Assembly: GCA_947177885.1 (NCBI GenBank)
Contig: CAMWWF010000163.1
Location: forward strand, 1 to 6,737
From: an uncultured Lachnospiraceae bacterium
GTDB lineage: Bacteria > Bacillota_A > Clostridia > Lachnospirales > Lachnospiraceae
Reading direction: 5' to 3'
Length of the DNA stretch: 6,737 bases
Both the position numbers and the translations under genes were made by a program. Position 1 is the first letter of the stretch; every line of letters begins with the position of its first letter. Positions 6,229-6,737 of the stretch are shown here, one piece after another. The notes beneath the pieces are model-generated. The model saw only the letters and a list, made by a program, of their open reading frames with translations, did no database searches and was not told the DNA's origin.

Positions 6229-6737
6229 CAGGTACCTCCTTCGCTGCCCCTTGCCTGAATATCCACTCTCTCCACAGTGAACAATGAGACTGCTGTCATC
6301 ACAATGATCAACGTCCCAAAGACGCGGGGATATCTCCAATGACTGCCCTGACCGTCAACAAAGTACACCGGACACTGCGGCAGTCTGGTAAAAAAAGAGA
6401 CGACAACACCTCCCAGATGCACCGCCGCTACGGCTGCCAGTCCCCAGAAACCGCCAAGCGCAAGGCTGCAGACATACAGAAGGACTCCGATAAACGCCAG
6501 ATAACAGAACAGGTACAAAAAAGTAATTCCAAAGGCCTGGGGAACCGCCATGTGCTTCATCATCGACATACCGTCAAAGTAAACATTATATTTCTCCGCA
6601 ACTGCACCGGAGGCTCCCGTGGCCAGCAGATAGACAGGACTGCTCCAGATCTTTCCGGAAAAGCCAATGGGAGCGGCGGCCGCAGCGGAAACCGCCGCAA
6701 AACACATTGCATACAGAACCGCCTGGATCAGAACATA
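6228..6737 (-). CDS. ABC-system membrane protein, N-terminus beyond window
   Basis: The reading frame is open to the right edge of the window, so its beginning is missing; 169 C-terminal residues are visible. Helices are predicted at about visible residues 2-22, 68-94, 97-116 and 140-155, with a polar segment between the first two (about 23-66) and a loop with RLPQCPVYFVDGQGSHW between the last two. An internal ATG at 6707 is probably not the start, because hydrophobic sequence (VLIQAVLYA) continues upstream and no clear ribosome site was seen. It is followed with a one-base overlap by another membrane protein and then by an ABC ATPase, so a permease role is inferred from context. No specific family is recognised. 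The cluster promoter lies outside the window. Confidence 0.8.
   Translation of the reverse strand, partial: YVLIQAVLYAMCFAAVSAAAAAPIGFSGKIWSSPVYLLATGASGAVAEKYNVYFDGMSMMKHMAVPQAFGITFLYLFCYLAFIGVLLYVCSLALGGFWGLAAVAAVHLGGVVVSFFTRLPQCPVYFVDGQGSHWRYPRVFGTLIIVMTAVSLFTVERVDIQARGSEGGT
6235..6241 (-). promoter_or_regulatory. strong ribosome binding site inside the preceding gene
   Basis: AAGGAGG on the minus strand is a full Shine-Dalgarno match and lies six bases before the ATG at 6228. It is built from the last codons of the upstream membrane-protein gene (Glu-Gly-Gly), so ribosomes finishing that gene would stop on top of it. It decides the start of the 212-residue membrane protein against the longer alternative. 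Confidence 0.85.

Noticed and set aside
6229..6339. A longer N-terminus for the 212-residue membrane protein from the ATG at 6339.
   Set aside because: It would overlap the upstream gene by 111 bases and add a polar, arginine-rich stretch without membrane character, whereas a perfect ribosome site supports the ATG at 6228.

Overview
The window most likely comes from a Gram-positive, low-to-mid GC Firmicute, probably an anaerobic gut Lachnospiraceae/Clostridia-type genome. The reasons are the AddA-type (not RecB-type) recombination nuclease, strong AGGAGG-like ribosome sites, a near-consensus housekeeping promoter, and an AddA N-terminus that resembles remembered clostridial sequences. No database search was possible, so the family placement is by recognition only.

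Layout. Bases 1-274 hold no convincing gene. They carry a near-consensus sigma-A promoter (121-149) and the leader of the next gene. Bases 275-4609 (+) encode AddA, the helicase-nuclease subunit of the AddAB double-strand-break repair enzyme, at 1444 residues. It is unusually long because four hydrophilic, low-complexity inserts are spliced into its loops. Two of them are visibly built from tandem in-frame repeats, and a third holds a run of eight G. Bases 4610-4768 are a convergent intergenic stretch with a nested stem-loop followed by T-rich sequence, a good intrinsic terminator for addA, and weaker hairpins.

From 4769 to the right edge all genes lie on the minus strand and form an ABC export-type cluster. 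In transcription order these are a membrane protein cut by the window edge (6228-6737), a second five-helix membrane protein (5590-6228) that overlaps it by one base, a 170-base gap, and a 216-residue ATPase of the BcrA-like antibiotic/bacteriocin/lipid export class (4769-5419). The gap holds a large imperfect inverted repeat, an extended -10 promoter candidate and a hairpin near the ATPase ribosome site, so the ATPase may be tuned separately from the permeases. The substrate cannot be read from the sequence.

The two halves appear functionally unrelated: a housekeeping DNA-repair gene facing an accessory transporter, with a terminator between them. I see no strong case for an entirely new system. 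The points most worth following are the expanded AddA loops with the G8 tract between helicase and nuclease, and the structured gap inside the ABC cluster.
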